The notes beneath the pieces are model-generated. The model did not search any database and was not told the origin of the DNA. It worked only from the letters and a program-made list of their open reading frames with translations. Below, one piece after another: positions 24,589-32,842 of a DNA stretch of 64,000 bases. Where the stretch lies: NCBI RefSeq assembly GCF_030441895.1, contig NZ_JARJAS010000009.1. One strand, written 5' to 3'. The position numbers and the translations under genes were made by a program. This DNA is from Enterococcus_D entomosocium (lineage in GTDB: Bacteria > Bacillota > Bacilli > Lactobacillales > Enterococcaceae). Position 1 is the stretch's first letter. Each line of letters opens with the position of its first letter.

Positions 24589-24621
24589 CTTAAGCTGCAT
24601 TTAAGATAGCTGCCGTAAATT
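24589..24621 (+). promoter_or_regulatory. CiaR-type box and promoter of the polyphosphate polymerase operon
   Basis: CTTAAG-CTGCA-TTTAAG at 24589-24605 is an 11-base direct repeat. Ten bases later stands a -10-like TAAATT (24616-24621). No -35 hexamer is needed when a response regulator occupies the repeat. The layout is the same as at 28016-28048. Confidence 0.75.
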
Positions 24622-24652
24622 CAGTGCATGGATTTCAAGGGAGGAACATTTT

Positions 24653-25375
24653 ATGAAATTAAAAAAAGTCTTTCAAAGAAAAGAGACGAAATATCTATTG
24701 ACTAAGGAGCAATTTCCAGCATTTCTTGGCGAGTTGCAGCAAAAAATGGCGATCGATGAATATGGGCAACACACGATTATGTCCTTGTATTATGATACCC
24801 AGGATTACCGCTTTATTCGTCATTCGATGGACAAACCGAAATACAAAGAAAAATTTCGGGTCCGCAGCTATGGGGTACCGACAGAGCAACAGTTGATTTT
24901 TTTAGAGATCAAGAAGAAAGTCAGTGGCGTGGTCTACAAACGCCGCGTTCCGATGCCCTATGCTGACTATTGCCGCTGGTTGCAAACGGGGGTCTTGCCG
25001 TCAATGGAGGAAGCCCCGCAAATCGCCGCGGAGATCCACTGGTTATTTAAGAAAAACCCGGACCTGCTACCAAAAGTCTTGATTGCCTATGATCGCCTGT
25101 CGCTGTTTGTTGATGATGATAGTGAATTTCGCGTGACGTTCGATCAAAACATTCGCTTTCGCACCTGCGATCTCATGTTAGGTTCCGGTAGTTACGGTGC
25201 ACTAGTAGCACCGGAAGTCGGAGTGTTGATGGAAGTCAAAGCCCTCGGCTCTTATCCAATATGGTTTGTGGAACTGCTGAACAAATACAGTGTGCGCAAA
25301 GGCAGCTTTTCAAAATATGCCCAAACCTATCAACGGCATTTATTCAAGAAGGAGGAACGGTTACATGTTATCTAG
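24653..25375 (+). CDS. VTC-domain polyphosphate polymerase-like protein
   Basis: A 240-residue protein consisting of one VTC domain (the tunnel-shaped catalytic domain of yeast Vtc4). Recognisable charged strands: RKETKYLL near the start, SLYYDTQDYRFIR, PKYKEKFRVRSYG, IFLEIKKKVSGVVYKRRV, LIAYDRLSL, and VLMEVKALGSYPIW, plus the conserved SFSKYAQTY near the end. These basic and acidic residues line the nucleotide and polyphosphate tunnel in the family. Bacterial homologues usually neighbour a DUF4956 membrane protein, as here. It is the first gene of a three-gene operon behind a CiaR-type box. Whether it makes polyphosphate is inferred. Confidence 0.85.
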   Translation: MKLKKVFQRKETKYLLTKEQFPAFLGELQQKMAIDEYGQHTIMSLYYDTQDYRFIRHSMDKPKYKEKFRVRSYGVPTEQQLIFLEIKKKVSGVVYKRRVPMPYADYCRWLQTGVLPSMEEAPQIAAEIHWLFKKNPDLLPKVLIAYDRLSLFVDDDSEFRVTFDQNIRFRTCDLMLGSGSYGALVAPEVGVLMEVKALGSYPIWFVELLNKYSVRKGSFSKYAQTYQRHLFKKEERLHVI

Positions 25376-26042
25376 TCTATTTTCTGGCGATACGAGCACC
25401 CTTGAATGGAGTAGCTTATTGATCTGTATCGCCGCCTCATTGCTTTTAGGATTATTAGTGGCAGCGATCCATATGATCCGCAATGTCTATACGAAAAACT
25501 TCGTCATTACCTTGGCAGTCTTACCGATTCTCGTTCAATCGGTGATCATGCTAGTCAACGGCAATCTTGGCACAGGGGTGGCGATCTTAGGTGCCTTCAG
25601 TTTGATTCGTTTCCGCTCGGTTCCCGGGGGTTCTAGAGAGATTACCAGCGTCTTTTGGTCGATGGGGATCGGTCTGGCAACTGGGATGGGGTATGTCGGC
25701 TATGTTGTCATTTTTTCCATTATCGTGGCGCTTTTCTTGACCCTTTTATATACGATGCCCTTTGGCGATCGACAAGCCACGAGTGAACGGGAACTGAAGG
25801 TCACGATTCCGGAAGATTTGGATTATCCACAATTATTCGATGATCTCTTTGAAAAATATACGCATTCTGCCAAACTGACATCGGTTCGAACGACGACGAT
25901 GGGAAGCTTGTATGAATTGCGCTATCAGTTGCTGTTAAAAGACCAAGCGCAAGAAAAGCAAATCATTGATGAAGTTCGGGTTCGTAATGGCAATTTACCT
26001 GTTGTTTTAGGCAAGCTCACCGCTAACCGCGATGAGCTGTAG
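25365..26042 (+). CDS. DUF4956 membrane protein, partner of the VTC protein
   Basis: A 225-residue membrane protein with about four helices in the first 130 residues (IAASLLLGLLVAAIHMIRNVYTKNF, LAVLPILVQSVIMLVNG, GVAILGAFSLIRFRSVPGGSREI, GMGYVGYVVIFSIIVALFLTLLY) and a cytoplasmic C-terminal domain. The FSLIRFRS.PG motif is the DUF4956 hallmark. The start overlaps the VTC gene by 11 bases with GGAGG before it. It probably anchors or couples the VTC polymerase to the membrane and may export or sequester the product. Confidence 0.85.
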   Translation: MLSSLFSGDTSTLEWSSLLICIAASLLLGLLVAAIHMIRNVYTKNFVITLAVLPILVQSVIMLVNGNLGTGVAILGAFSLIRFRSVPGGSREITSVFWSMGIGLATGMGYVGYVVIFSIIVALFLTLLYTMPFGDRQATSERELKVTIPEDLDYPQLFDDLFEKYTHSAKLTSVRTTTMGSLYELRYQLLLKDQAQEKQIIDEVRVRNGNLPVVLGKLTANRDEL

Positions 26043-26057
26043 AAGGAGGAACCTTTT

Positions 26058-27914
26058 ATGAAAAAACTCATTTATCCACTCTTGCTCTCATCGCTGCTCT
26101 TAGGCGCTTGCGGGCAAACCGATAGTACTAGCACGAGCAGCAGTTCCAGTTCCGCAGCAGCAGTTTCCGGTTCTGCCGCAGTGACCAACGTTTCAACGGC
26201 CCTTGATGATTCTGTGGACTATTACGGTAGTTACGAAGAAGAAGATGTTGATGCTTCCTACGATGAGGCAACTGCTACGCAACTTGAATTGAATGGCAGC
26301 GACACGACGGCTGTTGATGGCGTTTCAGTGGAAGACCAAACCGTGACGATCACCCAAGCCGGCACCTATGTCGTCAGCGGGTCGTTAAGTAATGGCCAAC
26401 TGGTTGTCAACGTCAACAAAGAAGAAAAAGTCCATCTGATCTTTGCCGGTGTCACGATCACCAATGAAGACGGGGCGGCCGTCGTCATCGAACAAGCAGA
26501 AAAAGTCATCACGACCTTAGCCAGTGATACGACGAATACTCTGACGGATGGCAGCAGCTACACCTTGGCTGAAGGCGAGACAGAACCAGATGCTGCCTTT
26601 TATAGTAAAGAAGATTTGTCCATCAACGGCGATGGGACGTTGGTGATCACAGGAAATTACAGCAACGGATTGCGCAGCAAAGATGATTTGGTTTTAGCAG
26701 GGGGGACGATTGAAATCACAGCGAAGAACAATGCCATCAAAGGAAAAGATTCCGTGTCGATCTTGGCGGGGAACTACACACTGAACACCACTGAAGGAGA
26801 TGGCATCCAAGCGAATAATACGGAAGATGCGGAAAAAGGCTACGTTGCGATTGATGGTGGTACCTTTACGATCCAAAGTGGTCGTGACGGGATCCAAGCA
26901 GAAACAAATTTAAGCATCCAATCAGCTGATATCACGATCAAAACGGCTGACGGAGCCCAAAGTCAGTCGCTAGTGACGGATGAAAGTTACAAAGGATTGA
27001 AAGCTGGCGGTGTGATGACCATCAGCAGCGGCACCTTTACGATCGATAGTGCGGATGATAGCTTGCATGCCAATGATACGATCAACATTGCAGGTGGCAC
27101 GATCACTGCCAGCAGTGGCGATGATGGGATCCACGCCGACAATGAATTGACGATCTCCGACGGAACGATTTCTATCGAAGAATCCTATGAAGGATTAGAA
27201 GCAAGTGTAATCACGATTGCAGGTGGCACGACACACGTCGTGGCTAGCGATGATGGGATCAATGCCGGTGGTGGCAGTGATACGGATGAAACAACGGGAC
27301 AATTTGGTCAAGACAGTTTTGGCGGCGGCCCTGGCGGCGGCGATACCGCGGATGACAGTAAACAGATCACGATCACTGGTGGAACGTTGGTCATTGATGC
27401 CGAAGGGGACGGCCTGGATAGTAATGGCAATGTCACCATGAGTGATGGCGTCGTCATCGTAAATGGTCCAACGACCGGTGGCAATGGTGCTTTGGACTAT
27501 AACGGCACATTTGAACTCACCGGCGGCGTCTTGTTAGCGGCAGGCACGACCGATATGGCCATGAACGTTAGCGGTGGTAGTCAACAGTCGATCGGAATCA
27601 GTTTCGATCAAACCCAATCAGCCGAGACCCTAGTGACCTTAAAGGACAGTCAAGGTCAGACGATCTTGTCCTATGCCCCAAGCAAAAGCTACCAACACGT
27701 GGTTCTTTCCAGCCCAGATTTGACCGATAGCAGCTATACGTTGGTCAGTGGTGGGACGAATGATGCACAAGCAGTCTCCGGTTATTATGCTGGCGGAACC
27801 CTCAGTGATGGGACAGAGTTAGGAACATTGTCCGTCACGGATACTATCGCTAACTTGACCCAATCAGGTGCAACAGCGACAACCAATCAGATGGGCGGTG
27901 GTTTTGGTCGTTAG
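26058..27914 (+). CDS. Secreted lipoprotein with right-handed beta-helix (Cthe_2159-type carbohydrate-binding) domain
   Basis: A 618-residue lipoprotein: lipobox LGAC (Cys about residue 19), Ser/Ala-rich linker, then a long repetitive region (about 75-500) in which G-x-x-I/V-x-x-G-x-D-G-I-x-A units recur every 20-25 residues (SGDDGIHADNELTISDG, SGRDGIQAETNLSIQS, ASDDGINAGG). This is the parallel beta-helix of the Cthe_2159 family, which binds acidic polysaccharide and calcium. A Gly/Asp-rich insertion (near 410-430) and a terminal MGGGFGR tail are notable. It is the third gene of the VTC/DUF4956 operon. Its ligand here is unknown. Confidence 0.8.
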   Translation: MKKLIYPLLLSSLLLGACGQTDSTSTSSSSSSAAAVSGSAAVTNVSTALDDSVDYYGSYEEEDVDASYDEATATQLELNGSDTTAVDGVSVEDQTVTITQAGTYVVSGSLSNGQLVVNVNKEEKVHLIFAGVTITNEDGAAVVIEQAEKVITTLASDTTNTLTDGSSYTLAEGETEPDAAFYSKEDLSINGDGTLVITGNYSNGLRSKDDLVLAGGTIEITAKNNAIKGKDSVSILAGNYTLNTTEGDGIQANNTEDAEKGYVAIDGGTFTIQSGRDGIQAETNLSIQSADITIKTADGAQSQSLVTDESYKGLKAGGVMTISSGTFTIDSADDSLHANDTINIAGGTITASSGDDGIHADNELTISDGTISIEESYEGLEASVITIAGGTTHVVASDDGINAGGGSDTDETTGQFGQDSFGGGPGGGDTADDSKQITITGGTLVIDAEGDGLDSNGNVTMSDGVVIVNGPTTGGNGALDYNGTFELTGGVLLAAGTTDMAMNVSGGSQQSIGISFDQTQSAETLVTLKDSQGQTILSYAPSKSYQHVVLSSPDLTDSSYTLVSGGTNDAQAVSGYYAGGTLSDGTELGTLSVTDTIANLTQSGATATTNQMGGGFGR

Positions 27915-27957
27915 TTGAAGTTTCACCGATCATCACCAAATGGTTATCAATAAATCG

Positions 27958-27992
27958 AACAGATCGCAGGCAGTCGTTGCGGTCTGTTTCTA
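27958..27992 (+). terminator. Hairpin after the beta-helix lipoprotein gene
   Basis: AACAGATCGCA and TGCGGTCTGTT arms with a short T-run. A moderate terminator before the next CiaR-type promoter. Confidence 0.6.
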
Positions 27993-28015
27993 TGATTCAA
28001 AAAATCAGGAGACGG

Positions 28016-28048
28016 TTTAAGGTCAATTTAAGCTAGGATCCTTATAGT
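28016..28048 (+). promoter_or_regulatory. CiaR-type box and promoter of the ABC transporter genes
   Basis: TTTAAG-GTCAA-TTTAAG at 28016-28032, then 10 bases and TATAGT (28043-28048). The repeat and the 10-base gap to -10 are identical in layout to the promoter at 24589, indicating one regulator for both. Confidence 0.8.
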
Positions 28049-28084
28049 CGAAAGACAATAAATAGCTATTCAGGAGGAACAAAG

Positions 28085-29569
28085 ATGAATTTTTTGAAAC
28101 GAGGTCTCCAAAGTTTATGGGCGAAAAAAGGCCGGAGCCTGTTGCTGATCGCCGTATTTTCTGCAATCTTGATTTTTGTATTGGCGGGTCTGACGATTCG
28201 CAGTGCGGCACTAGTAGCGACTGAAAATGCCCAGAAAAGTGTTGGCGCAACTGTGACGTTGCAAGCAAACCGCGAGCAGGCTTTTCAGCAAAGGAGCTCT
28301 TCTTCTGACAGCGATGACCAAAGCACCCGACCAGATCCAGGGAGTTTTCAATCGACACCAGTAGCGATTACTGATGCCCAAGCGATCGCCGATTTAGACG
28401 GGGTTGCCTCATATAGTTTTGAAGTCAGCACCTCTGCTGATGCCGTCAGCGGGATCGAACCGATCTCCAGCAGTGACTCATCGACAGAGTCAGAAGCAAC
28501 CGACAGCAGCGAATCGGGGCAAATGGGCGGTATGCCAGGAGGAATGCCTGGTGGGAATATGAGTACGGGTGATTTCCAAATCACTGGTGTATCAACTAGT
28601 GCGGCGTATACGACTTTTTCGGAAGGAACAGCGACGATCACGGATGGAGAAGGCATTACTTCTGAGGATGAAGGCACGAACCAAGTACTGATCGAATCCT
28701 CGTTGGCTGAAGCAAATGATTTGGCAGTCGGAGATACGTTTTCGATCACTGATGCAGAGGACAATGAAGTCGAAGTGACGATCAAGGGAATCTATGAAAC
28801 GAGTGAAGTAGGCAACAGCATGAGCCAAATGTTCAACTTTCTCAATCCAGCCAACACGATCTTTGCTTCTTATACCCTTGCCAATACGTTGAGCGGCAAT
28901 GAGGACACCATTGACTCGGCAACCTATACCTTGAGTGATCCGTCTGAGATGACAGCATTCGTGGAAGAAGCGGAAGGGTTGATCGATACAGAAACCTACA
29001 GCATTCAAACCAACGATCAAATGTATCAGTCGATGCTGACACCATTGAATAATGTCGCTAGCTTTGCAAAAAATATTATTGTGTTAGTTGCTGCTGCCGG
29101 TATCATTATTTTGACGTTGATCGTGATGATGTCGATTCGGGAACGTCGCTATGAGATTGGCGTATTGCTCTCTTTAGGCGAGTCACGGGCCAAAGTGATC
29201 CTACAATTTTTCACAGAGATTTTTGTCTGTATGGTGTTTGCTTTAGGGATCGCGGCCGCTAGCGGCAATCTTGTCGGTAATGCCGTCGGAGAGCAATTAT
29301 TGGCACAACAAACAGAGACAACGACTGATCAAGCAGCCACTGAAAACGCTGGTCCTGGAGGCGGGGAGATGCCGCAAATGGGCGGAAATCGTGGGGGTTC
29401 TTTCCCATCCTTCACCCAATCAGCAGAAGTGGAGTCCTTAGAAATCACCGTTTCCCCTCAACAAATTGGTCTATTGGCATTACTCGGTCTAGGGATCAGT
29501 TTTGGCTCGATCTTACTCTCTTCCGCGGGCATTTTGCGGTTGAATCCGAAAAAAATCTTGGTTTCTTAG
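28085..29569 (+). CDS. MacB/FtsX-type ABC transporter permease
   Basis: A 494-residue permease with a TM helix at residues 18-40, a large extracellular domain (about 45-330) and three helices in the last 160 residues (IIVLVAAAGIIILTLIVMMSI, FVCMVFALGIAAASGNLV, LLALLGLGISFGSILLSS). MSIRERRYEIGVLLSLGESR is the FtsX family motif. The extracellular part contains a Met/Gly-rich segment (GQMGGMPGGMPGGNM) and a second one near 415-430 (GGGEMPQMGGNRGG). It works with the ATPase encoded 10 bases downstream. MacB-type pairs transmit mechanical force or expel peptides; the substrate is unknown. Confidence 0.83.
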   Translation: MNFLKRGLQSLWAKKGRSLLLIAVFSAILIFVLAGLTIRSAALVATENAQKSVGATVTLQANREQAFQQRSSSSDSDDQSTRPDPGSFQSTPVAITDAQAIADLDGVASYSFEVSTSADAVSGIEPISSSDSSTESEATDSSESGQMGGMPGGMPGGNMSTGDFQITGVSTSAAYTTFSEGTATITDGEGITSEDEGTNQVLIESSLAEANDLAVGDTFSITDAEDNEVEVTIKGIYETSEVGNSMSQMFNFLNPANTIFASYTLANTLSGNEDTIDSATYTLSDPSEMTAFVEEAEGLIDTETYSIQTNDQMYQSMLTPLNNVASFAKNIIVLVAAAGIIILTLIVMMSIRERRYEIGVLLSLGESRAKVILQFFTEIFVCMVFALGIAAASGNLVGNAVGEQLLAQQTETTTDQAATENAGPGGGEMPQMGGNRGGSFPSFTQSAEVESLEITVSPQQIGLLALLGLGISFGSILLSSAGILRLNPKKILVS

Positions 29570-29579
29570 GAGGAACGAC

Positions 29580-30245
29580 ATGACATTACGAACAGAACAA
29601 TTAGGATATTGGTATCAAAGCGAAGCAGAAGCGCTGTTTCGTGACGTTGATTTGACCTTTGAACCTGGCAAGATGTATGCGATCTTAGGTTCCAGCGGAT
29701 CGGGGAAAACAACCTTCCTGTCGCTGATCACGGGTCTAGATACCCCGAAAGAAGGAAAGATCCTTTACAACGAAGAAACGTTAGCAAAAATCGGATTGCG
29801 AGAATACCGCCGCAAAGATGTTTCCATCGTGTTCCAAGCGTATAATCTATTGCCTTATATGTCGGCACTGGACAATGTGATCACAGCCATGGCGATCGCG
29901 AAGTCGCAGCAAGCCGATAAAAAGGCCTATGCTTTAGCTAACTTAGCCAAAGTTGGTATCACGGAAGAGCTGGCACTGAAAAAAGTGACCCAATTATCGG
30001 GTGGGCAACAGCAACGGGTCGCTATCGTTCGCGCGTTGTGCTGTGAACATGAGCTGATCGTAGCCGATGAACCGACTGGAAACTTGGATGAAACGACATC
30101 TAAAGAAATCGTCAAACTATTTCAAGAAATTGCCCATGAGCAAAAAAAATGTATCATCTTAGTGACCCATGAACAAGAAGTAGCAAAGGCTTGCGATGTC
30201 GTTTATGAGTTGAAGGAACGAGCATTTTCTAAAATTGAAAGGTGA
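29580..30245 (+). CDS. MacB/LolD-type ABC transporter ATP-binding protein
   Basis: A 221-residue ATPase: Walker A LGSSGSGKTT (about 36-45), signature LSGGQQQRV (about 137-145), Walker B LIVADEPTGNLDE, H-loop LVTHEQE. The length and motifs fit the LolD/MacB subgroup that pairs with FtsX-fold permeases. It is co-transcribed with the permease from the CiaR-type promoter. It supplies the ATP hydrolysis of that transporter. Confidence 0.88.
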   Translation: MTLRTEQLGYWYQSEAEALFRDVDLTFEPGKMYAILGSSGSGKTTFLSLITGLDTPKEGKILYNEETLAKIGLREYRRKDVSIVFQAYNLLPYMSALDNVITAMAIAKSQQADKKAYALANLAKVGITEELALKKVTQLSGGQQQRVAIVRALCCEHELIVADEPTGNLDETTSKEIVKLFQEIAHEQKKCIILVTHEQEVAKACDVVYELKERAFSKIER

Positions 30246-30340
30246 GCTTTGCATATGGTAACTGCTAGTTAGTGAGACAAAGATCGTCATTCTTATTCCC
30301 TCATTGAGCAAGACTGAAATGAAAATACCGCAAAGTCTGC

Positions 30341-30369
30341 TTGCATCTTCTAGGTGCTCCTCTTACAAT
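30341..30369 (+). promoter_or_regulatory. Promoter of the YaiI-like gene
   Basis: TTGCAT, 17-base spacer, TACAAT, 44 bases before the ATG. Confidence 0.65.
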
Positions 30370-30412
30370 AGAAGTAATTGTAAAAGAAGGAACTTTTGAG
30401 AGGAGCAAGCAG

Positions 30413-30865
30413 ATGCGGCTTTTTATTGACGGCGACGGTTCGCCGGTGAAAAATGAAGTGATTGAACTGGCTCAGCAGTATCAGCTGCCGGTAGTGATCG
30501 TGACCAGTGTCGATCATTATACGACCAAAGACTATCCCGCCCATGTCCACTTTGTCTATGTCGACAAAGGCTCGGATCGCGCGGATTATGAAATCGTGAA
30601 GGAGATAGAACCCGGCGATTTTCTCGTCACCCAAGATTATGGCTTAGCCTCGTTAGTCTTGCCCAAAAAAGCACGAGTTTTTCACCATAACGGTACAGAG
30701 TATTTGCCAGAAACAATCGATTTTTTATTAGGTCAACGCTATTTAGGTGCGCAGATGCGTAAAGCAGGCAAGCGCACAAAAGGACCGAAGCCCTTTACGA
30801 AAGAGGATCGGGAAGCCTTCAAACGAATCTTTGAAAACGAATTGCGACAGACCCTTGCAAAATAA
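30413..30865 (+). CDS. UPF0178 (YaiI/YqxD) family protein
   Basis: A 150-residue protein of the DUF188/YaiI family, with the N-terminal FIDGDGSPVKNEV motif, VDKGSDRADYEIV and DFLVTQDYGLASLVL, all typical and rich in acidic residues as in PIN/NYN-like nuclease folds. The longer open frame begins inside the promoter at 30341, so the ATG at 30413, 7 bases after GAGGAG, is the start. No characterised function. Confidence 0.87.
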   Translation: MRLFIDGDGSPVKNEVIELAQQYQLPVVIVTSVDHYTTKDYPAHVHFVYVDKGSDRADYEIVKEIEPGDFLVTQDYGLASLVLPKKARVFHHNGTEYLPETIDFLLGQRYLGAQMRKAGKRTKGPKPFTKEDREAFKRIFENELRQTLAK

Positions 30866-30925
30866 GCACCCTCAAGACCCAGCTTCTGCATGAAACACGG
30901 GAATTGAAGGTGCTTATTTATTTCT
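30861..30925. terminator. Bidirectional terminator between the YaiI-like and UbiB-like genes
   Basis: AATAAGCACC with TCAA on the left pairs with TTGA and GGTGCTTATT on the right. It serves both convergent genes. Confidence 0.7.
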
Positions 30926-32660
30926 TACGAAAACGATCATAAAAGTATTTGCCGACTAAAGCTACGATCGCGAAAAATGCCAAGGTATATCCGAAGATCC
31001 CCATCTGATGGACGAAGGCTCCTTGTTGCGGGCTGGCGACCACCAATAAGGAAGAGCCAAGGATGACCGCAGCTAGAATAATACCGATTACCAGTCGATT
31101 GACCATCTGATCAAAGCGGTCCAATAGCTGTTTTTGTTCGCGGATCTCTAAATTTAACCGGTGTTTACCAGTGGCAAAAGTGTCTAAGACAGCCAAGGTC
31201 CGATCAGGAAGATGGCTAAGTGCCCGCAAGCTTTTTGCGGTTGCCAAGGCGCTTTTTTTCACCTCGTCTTCAATACTCAGCTGCTGTAAGAAATATTTTT
31301 GTGCAAAAGGCTGAGTGACTTCCATCATTGATAATTCGGGGTCTAAGGCTTTGATCACACCTTCCAAGGTGCCAAAAGCCTTAATCAGCAAGGTGATGTC
31401 TCGATGCATCTGCAGTTGGTTATCATGGCAGATCGTGATGACTTCCCCCATCACTTTTTGCAAGTCGATATCCTTTAGCGGCATATTATAGTAGTTTTCA
31501 ACAAATTTTTGAAGATCCTGATAGAAGGCGACTTCATCAAAGGAACTGCCGCTGCTGTTGCACAAACGCAAGACAGCTTTGCCGACTTCTTGGGTGTCTT
31601 GGGTATACAAAGCAATCAATGCATCAGCTAAGCGACTGCGTAATGACTGATCCAAATGTCCCATCATCCCAAAATCTAAGAAAATCACTTGGTAAGGCGG
31701 CATAATCGCTTCTTCTTGCCACTTCAATGAATAATCAACACCGCCGAGGACACCGACGCGCTGTTTGACTTGGAATGGTTTTGGTCGGTTGGTTTGATCT
31801 GTGAAGACATGTAAAAAAAGATTGCCAGGATGCGGATCAGCGTGAAAGAAGCCATCTTCAAAGACTTGCTTCATAAAGTTTTCGACTAATAGCGTTCCCA
31901 CTTGTTTTTTCACTGCTTTCACGGACTGATTGTCATAAACGATATCTTGATTGCTGCGGGTCAGCAAGCAGTTCAAACTTTCACCGGCCATGTAATCCAT
32001 GACTAATACTTTTTGGGTGCACCATTCGGGATAAACTTTTGGCAATGCCAATTGCGGGTTTTGGTGATTGTTACGGTAGAATTCCTGCGCATTTTTCATC
32101 TCTTGTAAAAAATTTGTTTCATTGGCAAGGGATCGTCTGACTTCGCTTAACACGCTTTTTAAATCCACCACATTGGCTTCTGGAATTGCACGAACCAACG
32201 GTAGAGCCTTTTCAAAAAGATCGAGATCCACTTGAATCGCCGCAATGATTCCCGGATGCTGCACTTTGACGATCACTTCTTTGCCGCTGATCAAGTTTGC
32301 TCGGTGGGCTTGTCCGATGGAAGCTGAGGCGACTGGGATTTCATCAAAAGCGGAAAAAACTTCCGTTAGTGGCTGCTGTAGTTCTGCTTCCAGCAGTGCT
32401 TTGACCTTGGGAAATGGATCGCTTTTGACATTGTCTTGTAACTGCTTGAAGGCATCAACGAAAGTGCTGGAAAGCAGGTCATTGCGGACCGAAAGCATCT
32501 GCCCGATTTTGATAAATGTTGGTCCTAATTCTTCAAACGCTTGACGCACCATTTCGGGATGCTGCTGTTTGCTGATATTTTGAACGACTTTGTATTTCAA
32601 AAAGACTTGAAGGATTTGTTTTAATCGTCCTTTTCTAGAAGGAGCAGTTTGTTCTGTCAT
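30918..32660 (-). CDS. AarF/UbiB (ABC1) family atypical kinase
   Basis: A 580-residue UbiB-type protein. The conserved KxGQ motif of the family appears as FIKIGQMLSVRNDLL (about residue 55), A-rich loop as ASASIGQAHRA, the lysine strand as VIVKVQHPG, the catalytic loop as HADPHPGN (about residue 275) and metal-binding as FLDFGMMG. Two C-terminal hydrophobic helices (about 520-575) anchor it in the membrane. UbiB proteins are ATPases linked to quinone or lipid handling. The ATG at 32660 follows AGAGGTGGG. Enterococci make demethylmenaquinone at most, so the substrate process is uncertain. Confidence 0.87.
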   Translation of the reverse strand: MTEQTAPSRKGRLKQILQVFLKYKVVQNISKQQHPEMVRQAFEELGPTFIKIGQMLSVRNDLLSSTFVDAFKQLQDNVKSDPFPKVKALLEAELQQPLTEVFSAFDEIPVASASIGQAHRANLISGKEVIVKVQHPGIIAAIQVDLDLFEKALPLVRAIPEANVVDLKSVLSEVRRSLANETNFLQEMKNAQEFYRNNHQNPQLALPKVYPEWCTQKVLVMDYMAGESLNCLLTRSNQDIVYDNQSVKAVKKQVGTLLVENFMKQVFEDGFFHADPHPGNLFLHVFTDQTNRPKPFQVKQRVGVLGGVDYSLKWQEEAIMPPYQVIFLDFGMMGHLDQSLRSRLADALIALYTQDTQEVGKAVLRLCNSSGSSFDEVAFYQDLQKFVENYYNMPLKDIDLQKVMGEVITICHDNQLQMHRDITLLIKAFGTLEGVIKALDPELSMMEVTQPFAQKYFLQQLSIEDEVKKSALATAKSLRALSHLPDRTLAVLDTFATGKHRLNLEIREQKQLLDRFDQMVNRLVIGIILAAVILGSSLLVVASPQQGAFVHQMGIFGYTLAFFAIVALVGKYFYDRFRKK

Positions 32661-32842
32661 AGGTCCCACCTCTTTAAACGTGCCGTGATATATTCATAGT
32701 ACTGACAAAATGAAAAACATTCAACTAACGACTGTGTAAGCTTAAAGAAATTTCTGCAAGATTTAATGCCGGTTGGTCGATTTTGTGCTAAAATGTGGAA
32801 GACTTAGTTTGGTAGAATCAATGAATACAGGAGGAAATTCTT

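Noticed and set aside
26694..26897. Reverse-strand open frames inside the beta-helix lipoprotein gene, and similar frames in other genes
   Set aside because: They are shadows of strongly biased coding sequence without ribosome-binding sites.
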